In this document: in pieces, positions 25,895-33,302 of the stretch
How the letters are laid out: each line of letters begins with the position of its first letter
Position numbering within the stretch: the first letter of the stretch is position 1
Origin: Candidatus Magasanikbacteria bacterium RIFCSPHIGHO2_02_FULL_47_14
Lineage (GTDB): Bacteria > Patescibacteriota > Patescibacteriia > Magasanikbacterales > UBA922
Reading direction: 5' to 3'
NCBI GenBank assembly: GCA_001784275.1
Contig: MFQB01000012.1
Span: forward strand, 1-33,353
Length of the DNA stretch: 33,353 bases
Program-made: the position numbers and the translations under genes
The notes under the pieces: model-generated
What the model saw: the letters and a program-made list of their open reading frames with translations, nothing else
Databases searched by the model: none
What the model was told of the DNA's origin: nothing

Positions 25895-27736
25895 TTAAGA
25901 AAAATATGCCTTATGCCACATTTCGAGTGCGAGAAGCGCCCAAAGTCGTTTGCCATGACCGCCCTTGCTTTGATGCTCTTCGAGCATGTGTTGAATAGCC
26001 TCTCGTCTAAAAAGAGTGTATATGAAACTTTCCTGATCGTGAAATTGTTCACGTATGTAAGGACGTAACTCATGTTGAAACCAGGCATCGATGGGCACTG
26101 AGAACCCATGCTTCTGGCGCGTGAGAACTGAGCGCGGCAACCGAGACCTCAAAGCGCGACGGAGTATTTTTTTTCCTTGAAAAAAATCAAGTTTAAGCCT
26201 GGAAGGCATCTCGGCCATTCGCAGAACAAAAAGATGATCTAAAAAGGGCGCTCTCACTTCCAACGCATGCGCCATGCTTGCCATATCTGTCTTCACATTT
26301 AAGTCGTCGGGGACATAGGAATGAAAATCGAGCCATAATATTTGATTGATCCACTCGGCATGGATTTCTTTCACTTTGTTCTCGAATATATTTTCAACTC
26401 CCTGATGAGAGCTGTTGTACCCGGGCATGCACCACCGGCTTTTTAACCATTCGTCAAAGTAGTTAGTGAGGTTATAATGTCGACGGGCGGGCGACAAGGA
26501 GCCCATACGCTTAATTAAGTTGATTTTCGACGACAAAAAACGAGAAGGGAATATTTTTAGCGCTTCTGCAAGCCAAGGATACCGCAACAAGGCAAGATGT
26601 ACACGATACTTATCATATCCGGCAAAGTTTTCATCACCTCCATCGCCACTTAAAGCGACAGTAACGTACTTTCTCGTATACTGAGATAACATATAGGTTG
26701 GCAGCTGTGAACTATCCGCATATGGCTCTTCGTAGTGAACAAAAAGATTTTCAATATGAGCGAGGAGGTCCTGTGGCCCCACGCGACACTCGTGGTGTTC
26801 GGTCTGATATAGTGCAGAAACTTGTTGTGCATAGACGCCTTCGTCAAATTCTTTTTCTCCAAAACGAATAGAAAAAGTTTTTACTTTGTCAGTAAACTGA
26901 CTCATAGACGCGACAACAGCGCTGCTGTCAATACCTCCTGAGAGAAAAACGCCAATCGGGACGTCGCTAATCATTCGAAGTGATACTGCACGATCTATTT
27001 CCTCGAGGACATACGTTTCCCACTCCGATTGACTACGGTCATACCTTGGTATGTAGTTCAAAGAAAAATATTTTTGTTTTGTGAAACGACCGTCTTTAAG
27101 AGATAAAGTGAAGTAATGTCCCTGCTCCAACTTCTGAATATGCACAAAACCGGTCCGCGGAGCAGGAACGTATTGAAGTGTTAAAAAATCATAAATCGCT
27201 TTTCCGTCGACCTGACGTGGAATGGCATGTGTAAGAATTGCCTTTAATTCGGAACTGAAAATAAATCGATCGCCGTCGAAATAATACTTTAATGGCTTCT
27301 TGCCGAACCGATCTCGTGCCCCGAAAAGGATGCTCTCCTCTTTATCATATATCACAAAAGCAAACATCCCATTAAATTTGCTAAGGCATTCTGTGCCATA
27401 CTCCAAGTACGCAGCGGCCAGTACTTCAGTATCTGTTTGTGAATCAAACACATAGCCCTTTTGTTCCAGTTCAGAACGAATTTCAAAAAAGTTATACACC
27501 TCCCCATTAAAGGTAATGACAGCCGTCCTACCTTGGTGGGTATATATCATAGGCTGATGGCCACTTTGTGAAAGGTCCAAAATGGCAAGACGTAGATGGC
27601 CCAAGCCGACGTTCCTGTCTATAAAAATACCTCGATCATCCGGACCGCGATAGTTAATGGCCTGATTCATCTTCTCTATATCAGTCTGACTAACAGGCTG
27701 ATTTTTCAGTGAGACAAATCCGTTTATACCACACAT
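25895..27736 (-). CDS. asnB: Asparagine synthase (glutamine-hydrolysing) family amidotransferase
   Basis: This is a full-length 613-residue class II amidotransferase. The N-terminal glutaminase domain has the nucleophile Cys2 (MCGINGFVSL), the YRGPDDRG and ITFNGEVYNF motifs. The ATP-pyrophosphatase synthetase domain has IGVFLSGGIDSSAVVASM (about 261-278, P-loop SGGIDSS), the ALSGDGGDENFAGYDKY stretch and RAPFLDHLFVLRMAEMPSR. AsnB normally makes Asn from Asp and Gln. Homologues in polysaccharide loci amidate uronic acids on O-antigens or capsules. Its location inside this operon favours a glycan role, but biosynthetic Asn supply cannot be excluded. It overlaps the upstream GT4 gene by 13 bp. 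Confidence 0.93.
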   Translation of the reverse strand: MCGINGFVSLKNQPVSQTDIEKMNQAINYRGPDDRGIFIDRNVGLGHLRLAILDLSQSGHQPMIYTHQGRTAVITFNGEVYNFFEIRSELEQKGYVFDSQTDTEVLAAAYLEYGTECLSKFNGMFAFVIYDKEESILFGARDRFGKKPLKYYFDGDRFIFSSELKAILTHAIPRQVDGKAIYDFLTLQYVPAPRTGFVHIQKLEQGHYFTLSLKDGRFTKQKYFSLNYIPRYDRSQSEWETYVLEEIDRAVSLRMISDVPIGVFLSGGIDSSAVVASMSQFTDKVKTFSIRFGEKEFDEGVYAQQVSALYQTEHHECRVGPQDLLAHIENLFVHYEEPYADSSQLPTYMLSQYTRKYVTVALSGDGGDENFAGYDKYRVHLALLRYPWLAEALKIFPSRFLSSKINLIKRMGSLSPARRHYNLTNYFDEWLKSRWCMPGYNSSHQGVENIFENKVKEIHAEWINQILWLDFHSYVPDDLNVKTDMASMAHALEVRAPFLDHLFVLRMAEMPSRLKLDFFQGKKILRRALRSRLPRSVLTRQKHGFSVPIDAWFQHELRPYIREQFHDQESFIYTLFRREAIQHMLEEHQSKGGHGKRLWALLALEMWHKAYFS

Positions 27737-28881
27737 AAACGCTGATATAACTGAAAATACTGGTCGGCCATGTTCTCCCAGTGAAAGCGTTCCGCAATAC
27801 TCCGGCTGTACACGCCCATCTCTTTTTGCCGGTCAGGGTTAATATATACTTGATACAAGGCTTCTGAAATATCCTCTTCGTTTGGGTCTACAACATACCC
27901 GTTGCTCTTGACCAACATATCACTTCCACCAGTTTTCGTTGTGATAACCGGAAGTCCGCTTGCCATTGCCTCTAAGAGGGTGTTACTCATGCCCTCTCGT
28001 TCCGACACCAATACAAATACCGACGCATGCTGATAAGACGAAGGGAGTTCGTGATGAGGTACATGTGGTGAAAAGACCACCGTATCTTGAATATTCAATT
28101 CTTTACAATACGAAACGAGCTGTCTGCGCTCAGGTCCGTCTCCGATGAGGACCAATTCGACCGGTTTGCTTGAAATACGTTGAGAAAACTTTTTAAATGA
28201 CCGGAGCAGCAATGGAATGTTCTTAATACGATGCAATCGCCCAACAAATAACACACGAAAAACAGAACTTCTCTTTGTGTTGACACTGAATTTGTTTATA
28301 TCAACTCCATTTGGTATAACCGCATAGTCCCTACGCAAAAAATGCTCTGCCTCATTTTGGAGGTCATCACTATTCACAACTACTGCGCCTGCTTTCTTCC
28401 AACTTCGATAAATAAGAGACTTCATGACGGCGTACATGTATCGATAGCTGGGATTGTGGTATGGCACATCACTCCCTCGCAGACTTATCACGTATGGTGG
28501 TTCCAAAAAAGAGGCAACTATCCCACCGGGAATTCCCATAAACGCGTGCACCAAGTCATATTGCTGTGCCTGCATCATTTTTTTTGAAAAAAAATACGCC
28601 TGGACAGCATAACGTAATACGTCTTGATGTCTCTGGTGTTGAAGATGAACCTCGTTTTTTCCAATATCAAGGCGGTACATGACCGCTGAGTCAGACAATC
28701 GAACCACGTCCTTAGAACCCGGCGACCCAGTGATAACGTCAATCATCACGCGAGAACCGTGTATCTGAGTCAGAGAACGTACCAAATAGTCCACTGCGTT
28801 TGCAGCCCCACCTCCAAGTGGAGGAAACTCGTAACTAAGGAGAAGTATGCGCAATCGAGTATGCTGATCCATCTTTGCCAT
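27724..28881 (-). CDS. GT4-family glycosyltransferase
   Basis: The 385-residue GT-B enzyme has the acceptor-side start LRILLLSYEFPPLGGGAANA (about 9-28) and YVISLRGSDVPYHNPSYR. The donor-domain motifs are VIPNGVDINKFSVN (about 195), VLFVGRLHRIKNIPLLLRSF (about 215-234), VELVLIGDGPERRQLV and SEREGMSNTLLEAMASGLPV (about 300-319, E-x7-E). It is a textbook complete GT4 protein. It begins 2 bases after the stop of the GT2 gene that heads the operon. Confidence 0.92.
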   Translation of the reverse strand: MAKMDQHTRLRILLLSYEFPPLGGGAANAVDYLVRSLTQIHGSRVMIDVITGSPGSKDVVRLSDSAVMYRLDIGKNEVHLQHQRHQDVLRYAVQAYFFSKKMMQAQQYDLVHAFMGIPGGIVASFLEPPYVISLRGSDVPYHNPSYRYMYAVMKSLIYRSWKKAGAVVVNSDDLQNEAEHFLRRDYAVIPNGVDINKFSVNTKRSSVFRVLFVGRLHRIKNIPLLLRSFKKFSQRISSKPVELVLIGDGPERRQLVSYCKELNIQDTVVFSPHVPHHELPSSYQHASVFVLVSEREGMSNTLLEAMASGLPVITTKTGGSDMLVKSNGYVVDPNEEDISEALYQVYINPDRQKEMGVYSRSIAERFHWENMADQYFQLYQRLCVV

Positions 28882-28883
28882 AG

Positions 28884-29858
28884 TTACCGCTTAGGAACTG
28901 ACGTATCGTGCAGTTGATGTATCACTTCGCGTATAACGTACGAGCGATCTCTCGAAGAGGCATAATATGTTTTTGACAAGATGTCAGCCAACAGACCAAA
29001 AACCAGAAACTGAATACCGCCCAGGAAACCAAACATTGCCATCTCTGTAAGAACAGTTTCCGATAGGTCAATCGCTAAAAAAAATTTTCTGTAAACAACC
29101 ACAAGCGCAACAAGGCATGAAAAAAACACCAACATAAGGCCAACCCCACCGAATAGATGAAGCGGGCGATTCGCGAACTTTTTCCAAAACCACACTGATA
29201 TCATATCTAAAAACCCCTTGACGGTTCGCTTCCATCCATATTTTGACATCCCATGCACCCTTGGACGATGTGTAACTTCCACCTCTCCAATTCGAAATCC
29301 TTTTAATTTAAGCACCGCGGGAATGAACCGATGCATTTCTCCAAACAAATCAATGGTTTCAAAACAGTGCCGTCGGTATGCCTTTAAGGAACAGCCGCTG
29401 TCGTGGATGCCGTCGTCGATGAGAAATTTTCTCAGTCCATTTGCGACACGGGAAACAAATCTTTTACTCAGGGAGTCTTTTCTTTGTTTTCTCCACCCAG
29501 AGATTACGTCAAATCCCTTACCAAGTTCTGACAGGAGGGCCGGAATATCCTTTGGATCATTCTGGAGGTCTCCATCCATGATTACAACCACCTCTCCTTT
29601 TGCGGCTTTAATCCCTGCATCTATAGCTGCCGTTTGACCAAAATTTTTCTGAAAATTAATAATCGTCAACGGTGTGAGTGTTTTCATAACGGACAGACTT
29701 GTGTCTGTACTCCCGTCGTTGATAAAAATAATCTCAAACTGGCGCTTAAGCCCGCGGCAAACGTAAAGAATTTCTTCGTGCAGTTGTTTCAAATTTTCTG
29801 CTTCATTACAAATAGGAATGAGAACAGAAACAAAAAAAATGTCCTGTGAGGATTCCAT
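28884..29858 (-). CDS. Polyprenyl-phosphate glycosyltransferase, GT2 (ArnC/GtrB/DPM1-like), operon leader
   Basis: The 324-residue protein has a GT-A domain with SVLIPICNEAENLKQLHEEI (about 11-30), EIIFINDGSTDTSL (about 44), the metal site VVIMDGDLQNDPKDI (about 91-105), GWRKQRKDSLSKR and HDSGCSLKAYRR. Two C-terminal transmembrane helices follow (about 234-254 and 272-294). This architecture matches enzymes that load a sugar onto undecaprenyl phosphate, which would supply GT-C enzymes such as those at 4291 and 8239. I take ATG 29858 (MESSQDIFFVSVLIP) as start. The longest frame begins at 29987, inside the fusA terminator; ATG 29945 is also possible but adds an unconserved leader. Confidence 0.88.
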   Translation of the reverse strand: MESSQDIFFVSVLIPICNEAENLKQLHEEILYVCRGLKRQFEIIFINDGSTDTSLSVMKTLTPLTIINFQKNFGQTAAIDAGIKAAKGEVVVIMDGDLQNDPKDIPALLSELGKGFDVISGWRKQRKDSLSKRFVSRVANGLRKFLIDDGIHDSGCSLKAYRRHCFETIDLFGEMHRFIPAVLKLKGFRIGEVEVTHRPRVHGMSKYGWKRTVKGFLDMISVWFWKKFANRPLHLFGGVGLMLVFFSCLVALVVVYRKFFLAIDLSETVLTEMAMFGFLGGIQFLVFGLLADILSKTYYASSRDRSYVIREVIHQLHDTSVPKR

Positions 29859-29910
29859 AGAGAACAAACCACCATTAGCGTAACATGCTCGGATCGAAAG
29901 AGCAAGCTGT

Positions 29911-29934
29911 TTTATAGCAGTCTGCAAAGACTGC
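29911..29934 (-). promoter_or_regulatory. Extended -10 promoter with overlapping inverted repeat, upstream of the minus-strand glycan operon
   Basis: On the minus strand TG-C-TATAAA (complement of 29911-29919) forms an extended -10 with no good -35. Immediately upstream, overlapping the TG, is a perfect inverted repeat GCAGTC-TTTGCA-GACTGC (29917-29934). It occupies the spacer region, where a repressor or activator could bind. The segment lies between the fusA terminator and the first ATG (29858), so the 18-kb operon has its own candidate start at about 29904. Confidence 0.5.
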
Positions 29935-29965
29935 AGGTAGTGCATAGATTCGTCAGGGCATGTAT

Positions 29966-30000
29966 TAAAAAAGAGGTCCTCTCTCAAGGACCTCTTTTTA
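29966..30000 (-). terminator. Intrinsic terminator downstream of fusA
   Basis: A perfect 9-bp stem (AAGAGGTCC with GGACCTCTT, 29971-29979 and 29988-29996) has an 8-base loop. A run of T follows on the minus strand (complement of 29966-29972). It lies 9 bases after the fusA stop, ends the str operon and separates it from the glycan operon. A and T runs flank both sides, so it may also work in the opposite direction. Confidence 0.88.
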
Positions 30001-30008
30001 TAAATAAA

Positions 30009-32105
30009 CTACTTCTTACCTTCAACAATCTGTTGTTCCACGTTCTTTGGAACCTCAGCGTAGTGGCTGAACTCCATCGAGTAGCTGGCGCGACCCGAAC
30101 TCATCGAACGAAGGTTGCCGACGTACCCAAACATCGTAGCAAGCGGGACTTTGGCACGTATAACTTTTGCAGTGCCACGCTCGGTCATCTCTTCAATCTG
30201 ACCACGTTTTGAGTTCAAGTCACCGATCACATCACCCATATATTGCTCCGGGGTTAAGACCTCAACAGCCATGATTGGTTCGAGAATAACCGGGTGCGCC
30301 CTCTTTACAGCGTCAGTAAATGCCATACTTCCTGCCATCTTGAAGGCGATTTCTGAAGAGTCAACTTCGTGGTAACTTCCGTCAAAGACAGAGGCTTTGA
30401 TATTTTCCATCGGATATCCTGCGACAATACCACGGTTCATACACTCTTTGACACCCTTTTCAATGGCAGGAACATACTCGCGAGGAATGATGCCGCCCTT
30501 GATATCGTCAACGAACTCAAACCGTGGGCCACCGGCTGGCAAGGGTTCAATGCGCAACCAGCAGTGTCCATACTGCCCACGACCACCGGTCTGCTTGATG
30601 TACTTTCCCTCTGCTTCGGCACTACCACGAATAGTTTCCCGGTAGGCAACTTGTGGAGCACCAACATTGGCTTCCACTTTGAACTCACGCTTCATACGAT
30701 CGACAATGATGTCGAGATGTAACTCACCCATACCGGAGATAATGGTCTGGAGTGTCTCTTGATCGGAGTGGACCTTAAATGTTGGGTCTTCTTCTGCCAA
30801 CTTTTGCAATGCCAAGCCCATCTTTTCCTGATCTTGTTTCGTTTTTGGTTCGATAGCAACAGAAATGACCGGCTCTGGGAAGGTAATGTTCTCGAGCAAT
30901 ACTGGTCGGTTTTCAGCACAGAGTGTGTCACCGGTTTTTGTTCCCTTCAAACCGACAGCAGCAGCAATTTCTCCGGCAAAGACCTCTGTCACGTCTTCAC
31001 GGTGATTGGCGTGCATACGTACGATACGACCGAGACGCTCTTTTTCACCGGTCGTTGTGTTGATGACGTAGGTTCCGGCTTGAACAACACCGGAGTACAC
31101 ACGGAAGAAGACCAGCTTACCCACGAATGGGTCGGTCGCAATCTTAAACGCAAGACCGGAAAATGGTTCATCATCACGTGGTTTGATCTCGATTTTTTTC
31201 TCAAGGTCATCTGGGTCCATTCCCTGAATACTGTCGACATCAATTGGTGATGGCAAGTAGTAGGTCACAGAGTCAAGCATGAGTTGAACACCAATATTAC
31301 CCAAGGCTGATCCACACATGACCGGGTAGATGCTGTCAGTAAGCACCATGGAGCGAATACCGGCGCGAATCTCGTCAATTGAAAACGCCTCACCATTTAC
31401 ATATTTATTCATCATCTGGTCGTTGGCTTCGGCAACTTTTTCGAACAACTTGCCGCGGTGAGCGGCAACACGTTCTTTTTCGTCTTCCGGGATTGGAATC
31501 TCAATGATATTTTCACCATGTTCACCTTCGAACTTGAAGGCCTTTTGTTCGATAAGGTCGATAATACCAGAGAATGAACTCTCCTGGCCGATCGGGAGCT
31601 GAATCGCAACTGCCTTTGGTGACAACCGAGTTTGAATAGACTCCAAACTCATGTAAAAATCAGCGCCCATCTTGTCCATCTTGTTGACAAAACACACACG
31701 TGGCACTTCGTACTTGTCGGCCTGGCGCCAAACAGTTTCTGACTGTGGTTCCACGCCCTGTGAACCATCAAAGACTGCCACAGCACCGTCCAACACACGA
31801 AGTGAACGTTCTACCTCTGCAGTAAAGTCAACGTGTCCCGGAGTATCGATGATGTTGATGCGATATCCATCTGACGAGCCTGTCGGCTTCCAAAAACAAG
31901 TGGTTGCAGCGCTGGTAATCGTAATACCGCGCTCTTTTTCTTGTTCCATCCAGTCCATTTCAGCAGCACCTTCGTGCACTTCACCGATCTTGTGTTTCTT
32001 GCCGGTGTAAAACAAGATGCGCTCTGTGGTCGTTGTTTTTCCAGCATCAATGTGGGCCATGATCCCGATATTTCTGGTTTTTTCAAGTGAAAATTCTCGT
32101 GGCAT
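30009..32105 (-). CDS. fusA: Elongation factor G
   Basis: This is a full-length 698-residue translational GTPase that drives tRNA-mRNA translocation and, with RRF, ribosome recycling. The G domain has P-loop AHIDAGKT (17-24), switch I region RGITITSAATTCFW, the G3 motif DTPGHVDFTAEVERSLRVLD and the G4 motif NKMD (about 141-144). Domains II-V are complete, including the TGGRGQYGHCWLRIEPLPAG region of domain IV and the C-terminal GYVGNLRSMSSGRASYSMEF. It is the third gene of a str operon, 27 bases after rpsG. No tuf gene follows, unlike the classical rpsL-rpsG-fusA-tuf order. Confidence 0.98.
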   Translation of the reverse strand: MPREFSLEKTRNIGIMAHIDAGKTTTTERILFYTGKKHKIGEVHEGAAEMDWMEQEKERGITITSAATTCFWKPTGSSDGYRINIIDTPGHVDFTAEVERSLRVLDGAVAVFDGSQGVEPQSETVWRQADKYEVPRVCFVNKMDKMGADFYMSLESIQTRLSPKAVAIQLPIGQESSFSGIIDLIEQKAFKFEGEHGENIIEIPIPEDEKERVAAHRGKLFEKVAEANDQMMNKYVNGEAFSIDEIRAGIRSMVLTDSIYPVMCGSALGNIGVQLMLDSVTYYLPSPIDVDSIQGMDPDDLEKKIEIKPRDDEPFSGLAFKIATDPFVGKLVFFRVYSGVVQAGTYVINTTTGEKERLGRIVRMHANHREDVTEVFAGEIAAAVGLKGTKTGDTLCAENRPVLLENITFPEPVISVAIEPKTKQDQEKMGLALQKLAEEDPTFKVHSDQETLQTIISGMGELHLDIIVDRMKREFKVEANVGAPQVAYRETIRGSAEAEGKYIKQTGGRGQYGHCWLRIEPLPAGGPRFEFVDDIKGGIIPREYVPAIEKGVKECMNRGIVAGYPMENIKASVFDGSYHEVDSSEIAFKMAGSMAFTDAVKRAHPVILEPIMAVEVLTPEQYMGDVIGDLNSKRGQIEEMTERGTAKVIRAKVPLATMFGYVGNLRSMSSGRASYSMEFSHYAEVPKNVEQQIVEGKK

Positions 32106-32132
32106 AGATGTGAAGTAATACGCAAGAAGCTA

Positions 32133-32606
32133 TTAAGCTCGTCGCGCAAAGTGAGCAAAGGCCTTGTTTGATTCAGCCATGCGATGTGTGTCTTCTTTCT
32201 TCTTCATGGCGCCACCGACTCCTTCGAGGATGTCTAAAAATTCTGCAGCAAGACGCTCTTTCATAGCGCTGCCCTTGCGACCGCGTGCGGCTTCAATCAA
32301 CCAGCGGAATGCCAACGCATTGCCGCGTGGCCCCATGACCGGCATTGGAACCTGGTAGTTGGCTCCACCAACACGTCGTGAGCGAACTTCAACCGCAGGT
32401 CGGACAGTCTCGATCACTTTTTCAAACAACTTAATTTCATCCATGCCTTTTTTCTTTGCAGCATTTTCAAGTGCACCGTAGACAATGTCCTGCGCAATCG
32501 TTTTTTTGCCGCTGTCCATGAGGTAGTTCACAAACTTTGCCAAGAGAATACTCTGATATTTTGGATCAGGAAGAATATCTCGTTTAGGTGCTCGTTTTCC
32601 ACGCAT
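32133..32606 (-). CDS. rpsG: 30S ribosomal protein S7
   Basis: The 157-residue protein is close to the family's usual 156 residues. It binds the 3' major domain of 16S rRNA and nucleates assembly of the 30S head. Typical sequence runs from the basic N terminus MRGKRAPKRDILPDPKYQS through the LAKFVNYLMDSGKKTIAQDI helix and the VRPAVEVRSRRVGGANYQVP beta hairpin to a KAFAHFARRA end. It lies 32 bases downstream of rpsL in the str operon. The ATG has no Shine-Dalgarno sequence. Confidence 0.97.
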   Translation of the reverse strand: MRGKRAPKRDILPDPKYQSILLAKFVNYLMDSGKKTIAQDIVYGALENAAKKKGMDEIKLFEKVIETVRPAVEVRSRRVGGANYQVPMPVMGPRGNALAFRWLIEAARGRKGSAMKERLAAEFLDILEGVGGAMKKKEDTHRMAESNKAFAHFARRA

Positions 32607-32638
32607 ATTCAGTAATTAACAATATGATAGTGAATAAA

Positions 32639-33058
32639 TTAGCTCTTTGGTCTCTTGGCACCGTACAGTGAGCGACTACGGCGACGAGCTTGAACTCCTT
32701 GTGTATCGTACACACCACGAACAATCGTGTAGCGAACACCTGGCAAGTCTTTCACACGACCACCGCGAATCAACACGATGGAATGTTCTTGCAAGTTGTG
32801 TCCCTCACCCGGGATATAGGCAATAACTTCCACGCCATTTGACAAGCGAACCTTGGCAACCTTACGTAACGCTGAGTTCGGTTTCTTTGGAGTGGTTGTA
32901 TACACCTTGGTACAGACACCACGTTTAAATGGTGAACCTCGGCGGAGGGTTGTCTTGCGGCGGTGCAAGCTGTCGTACATAAACTGAAGTGCGGGCCGGT
33001 CGGACTTCCGTGGCTTACTTTTGCGTCCTTTACGCAGGATCTGATTCATTGTTGGCAT
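32639..33058 (-). CDS. rpsL: 30S ribosomal protein S12
   Basis: The 139-residue protein forms part of the decoding centre and maintains tRNA-selection accuracy. Signatures include RGVCTKVYTTTPKKPNSALR (about 46-65), GEGHNLQEHSIVLIRGGRVK (about 84-103) and KDLPGVRYTIVRG. The sequence before RGVCT is longer than in E. coli, as in many Gram-positive and Thermus-type S12 proteins. ATG 33058 gives the family-standard start MPTMNQILRKG. An upstream in-frame codon at 33127 would add 23 unconserved residues across the terminator hairpin and is rejected. It is the first gene of the str operon. Confidence 0.97.
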   Translation of the reverse strand: MPTMNQILRKGRKSKPRKSDRPALQFMYDSLHRRKTTLRRGSPFKRGVCTKVYTTTPKKPNSALRKVAKVRLSNGVEVIAYIPGEGHNLQEHSIVLIRGGRVKDLPGVRYTIVRGVYDTQGVQARRRSRSLYGAKRPKS

Positions 33059-33234
33059 AGAATCACTATGATGATTAACTAAATAAAAAAGGTGCCGTTG
33101 GGCACCGTTGAAAAGTCTCGTTTGCAATTTGATTGCAGTAAAACCGAGGGCTTCACAACCGGTGCGCCAGAGTGGCGACTTTCACCCCGAGTGTGCCTTT
33201 CTGATGGGCAAAACGGGATTACTCCGTTGAAAGT
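33059..33234 (-). promoter_or_regulatory. Structured rpsL mRNA leader with candidate transcription attenuator
   Basis: About 176 bases separate the predicted transcription start (about 33234) from the rpsL ATG. The RNA contains several clear elements. A terminator hairpin (33085-33106) lies about 27 bases before the ATG. A 6-bp hairpin UGCAAU-CAA-AUUGCA (33122-33136) is enclosed by CUCG/CGAG. A 5-bp stem CGCCA/UGGCG lies at about 33166-33178. GCACCG-G-UUG (33156-33165) can pair with the terminator's 5' arm, CAACGGUGC (33102-33110). A CUUUCAACGG motif occurs twice (33224-33233; 33105-33115 with one extra U). Together these suggest leader-mediated control of the str operon. I do not recognise a named riboswitch or r-protein leader class. 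Confidence 0.6.
33085..33106 (-). terminator. Intrinsic terminator (attenuator) inside the rpsL leader
   Basis: On the minus strand GGTGCC-CAAC-GGCACC is followed at once by TTTTTTATTT, giving a perfect 6-bp GC-rich stem and a U-tract. It lies upstream of rpsL and downstream of a strong promoter, so it must be bypassed or regulated for the str operon to be expressed. Confidence 0.75.
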
Positions 33235-33240
33235 GGGTCT

Positions 33241-33269
33241 ACTATAATAGAAAAGGTCTATACTGTCAA
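33241..33269 (-). promoter_or_regulatory. Strong promoter of the rpsL-rpsG-fusA operon
   Basis: On the minus strand this reads TTGACA (complement of 33264-33269), a 17-bp spacer, then TATAGT (complement of 33241-33246). That is a perfect -35 and a five-of-six -10. It points toward rpsL, with transcription predicted to begin near 33234. Confidence 0.88.
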
Positions 33270-33273
33270 GAGG

Positions 33274-33302
33274 TTGACAAAGTTGGTATTTTATGATATA
33301 GT
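33274..33302 (+). promoter_or_regulatory. Strong divergent promoter toward the window end
   Basis: TTGACA (33274-33279), a 17-bp spacer and TATAGT (33297-33302) form a promoter with the same hexamers and spacing as the rpsL promoter, pointing the other way. The two -35 boxes are only 4 bp apart and together form the dyad TGTCAA-GAGG-TTGACA. The product lies mostly beyond the window. Confidence 0.82.

Noticed and set aside
29859..29987. N-terminal extension of the GT2 operon leader to 29987
   Set aside because: The extra frame begins inside the fusA terminator hairpin and crosses the candidate promoter. The family's N-terminal motif starts just after ATG 29858.
30759..31250. Plus-strand open frame of 163 codons
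   Set aside because: It is antisense to fusA in a strongly conserved region, where long antisense frames are expected from codon bias.
33107..33240. Possible tRNA or small RNA gene upstream of rpsL
   Set aside because: Several stems are visible, but there is no T-loop GTTCRANNC, no anticodon arm and no cloverleaf geometry. An mRNA leader explains it better.
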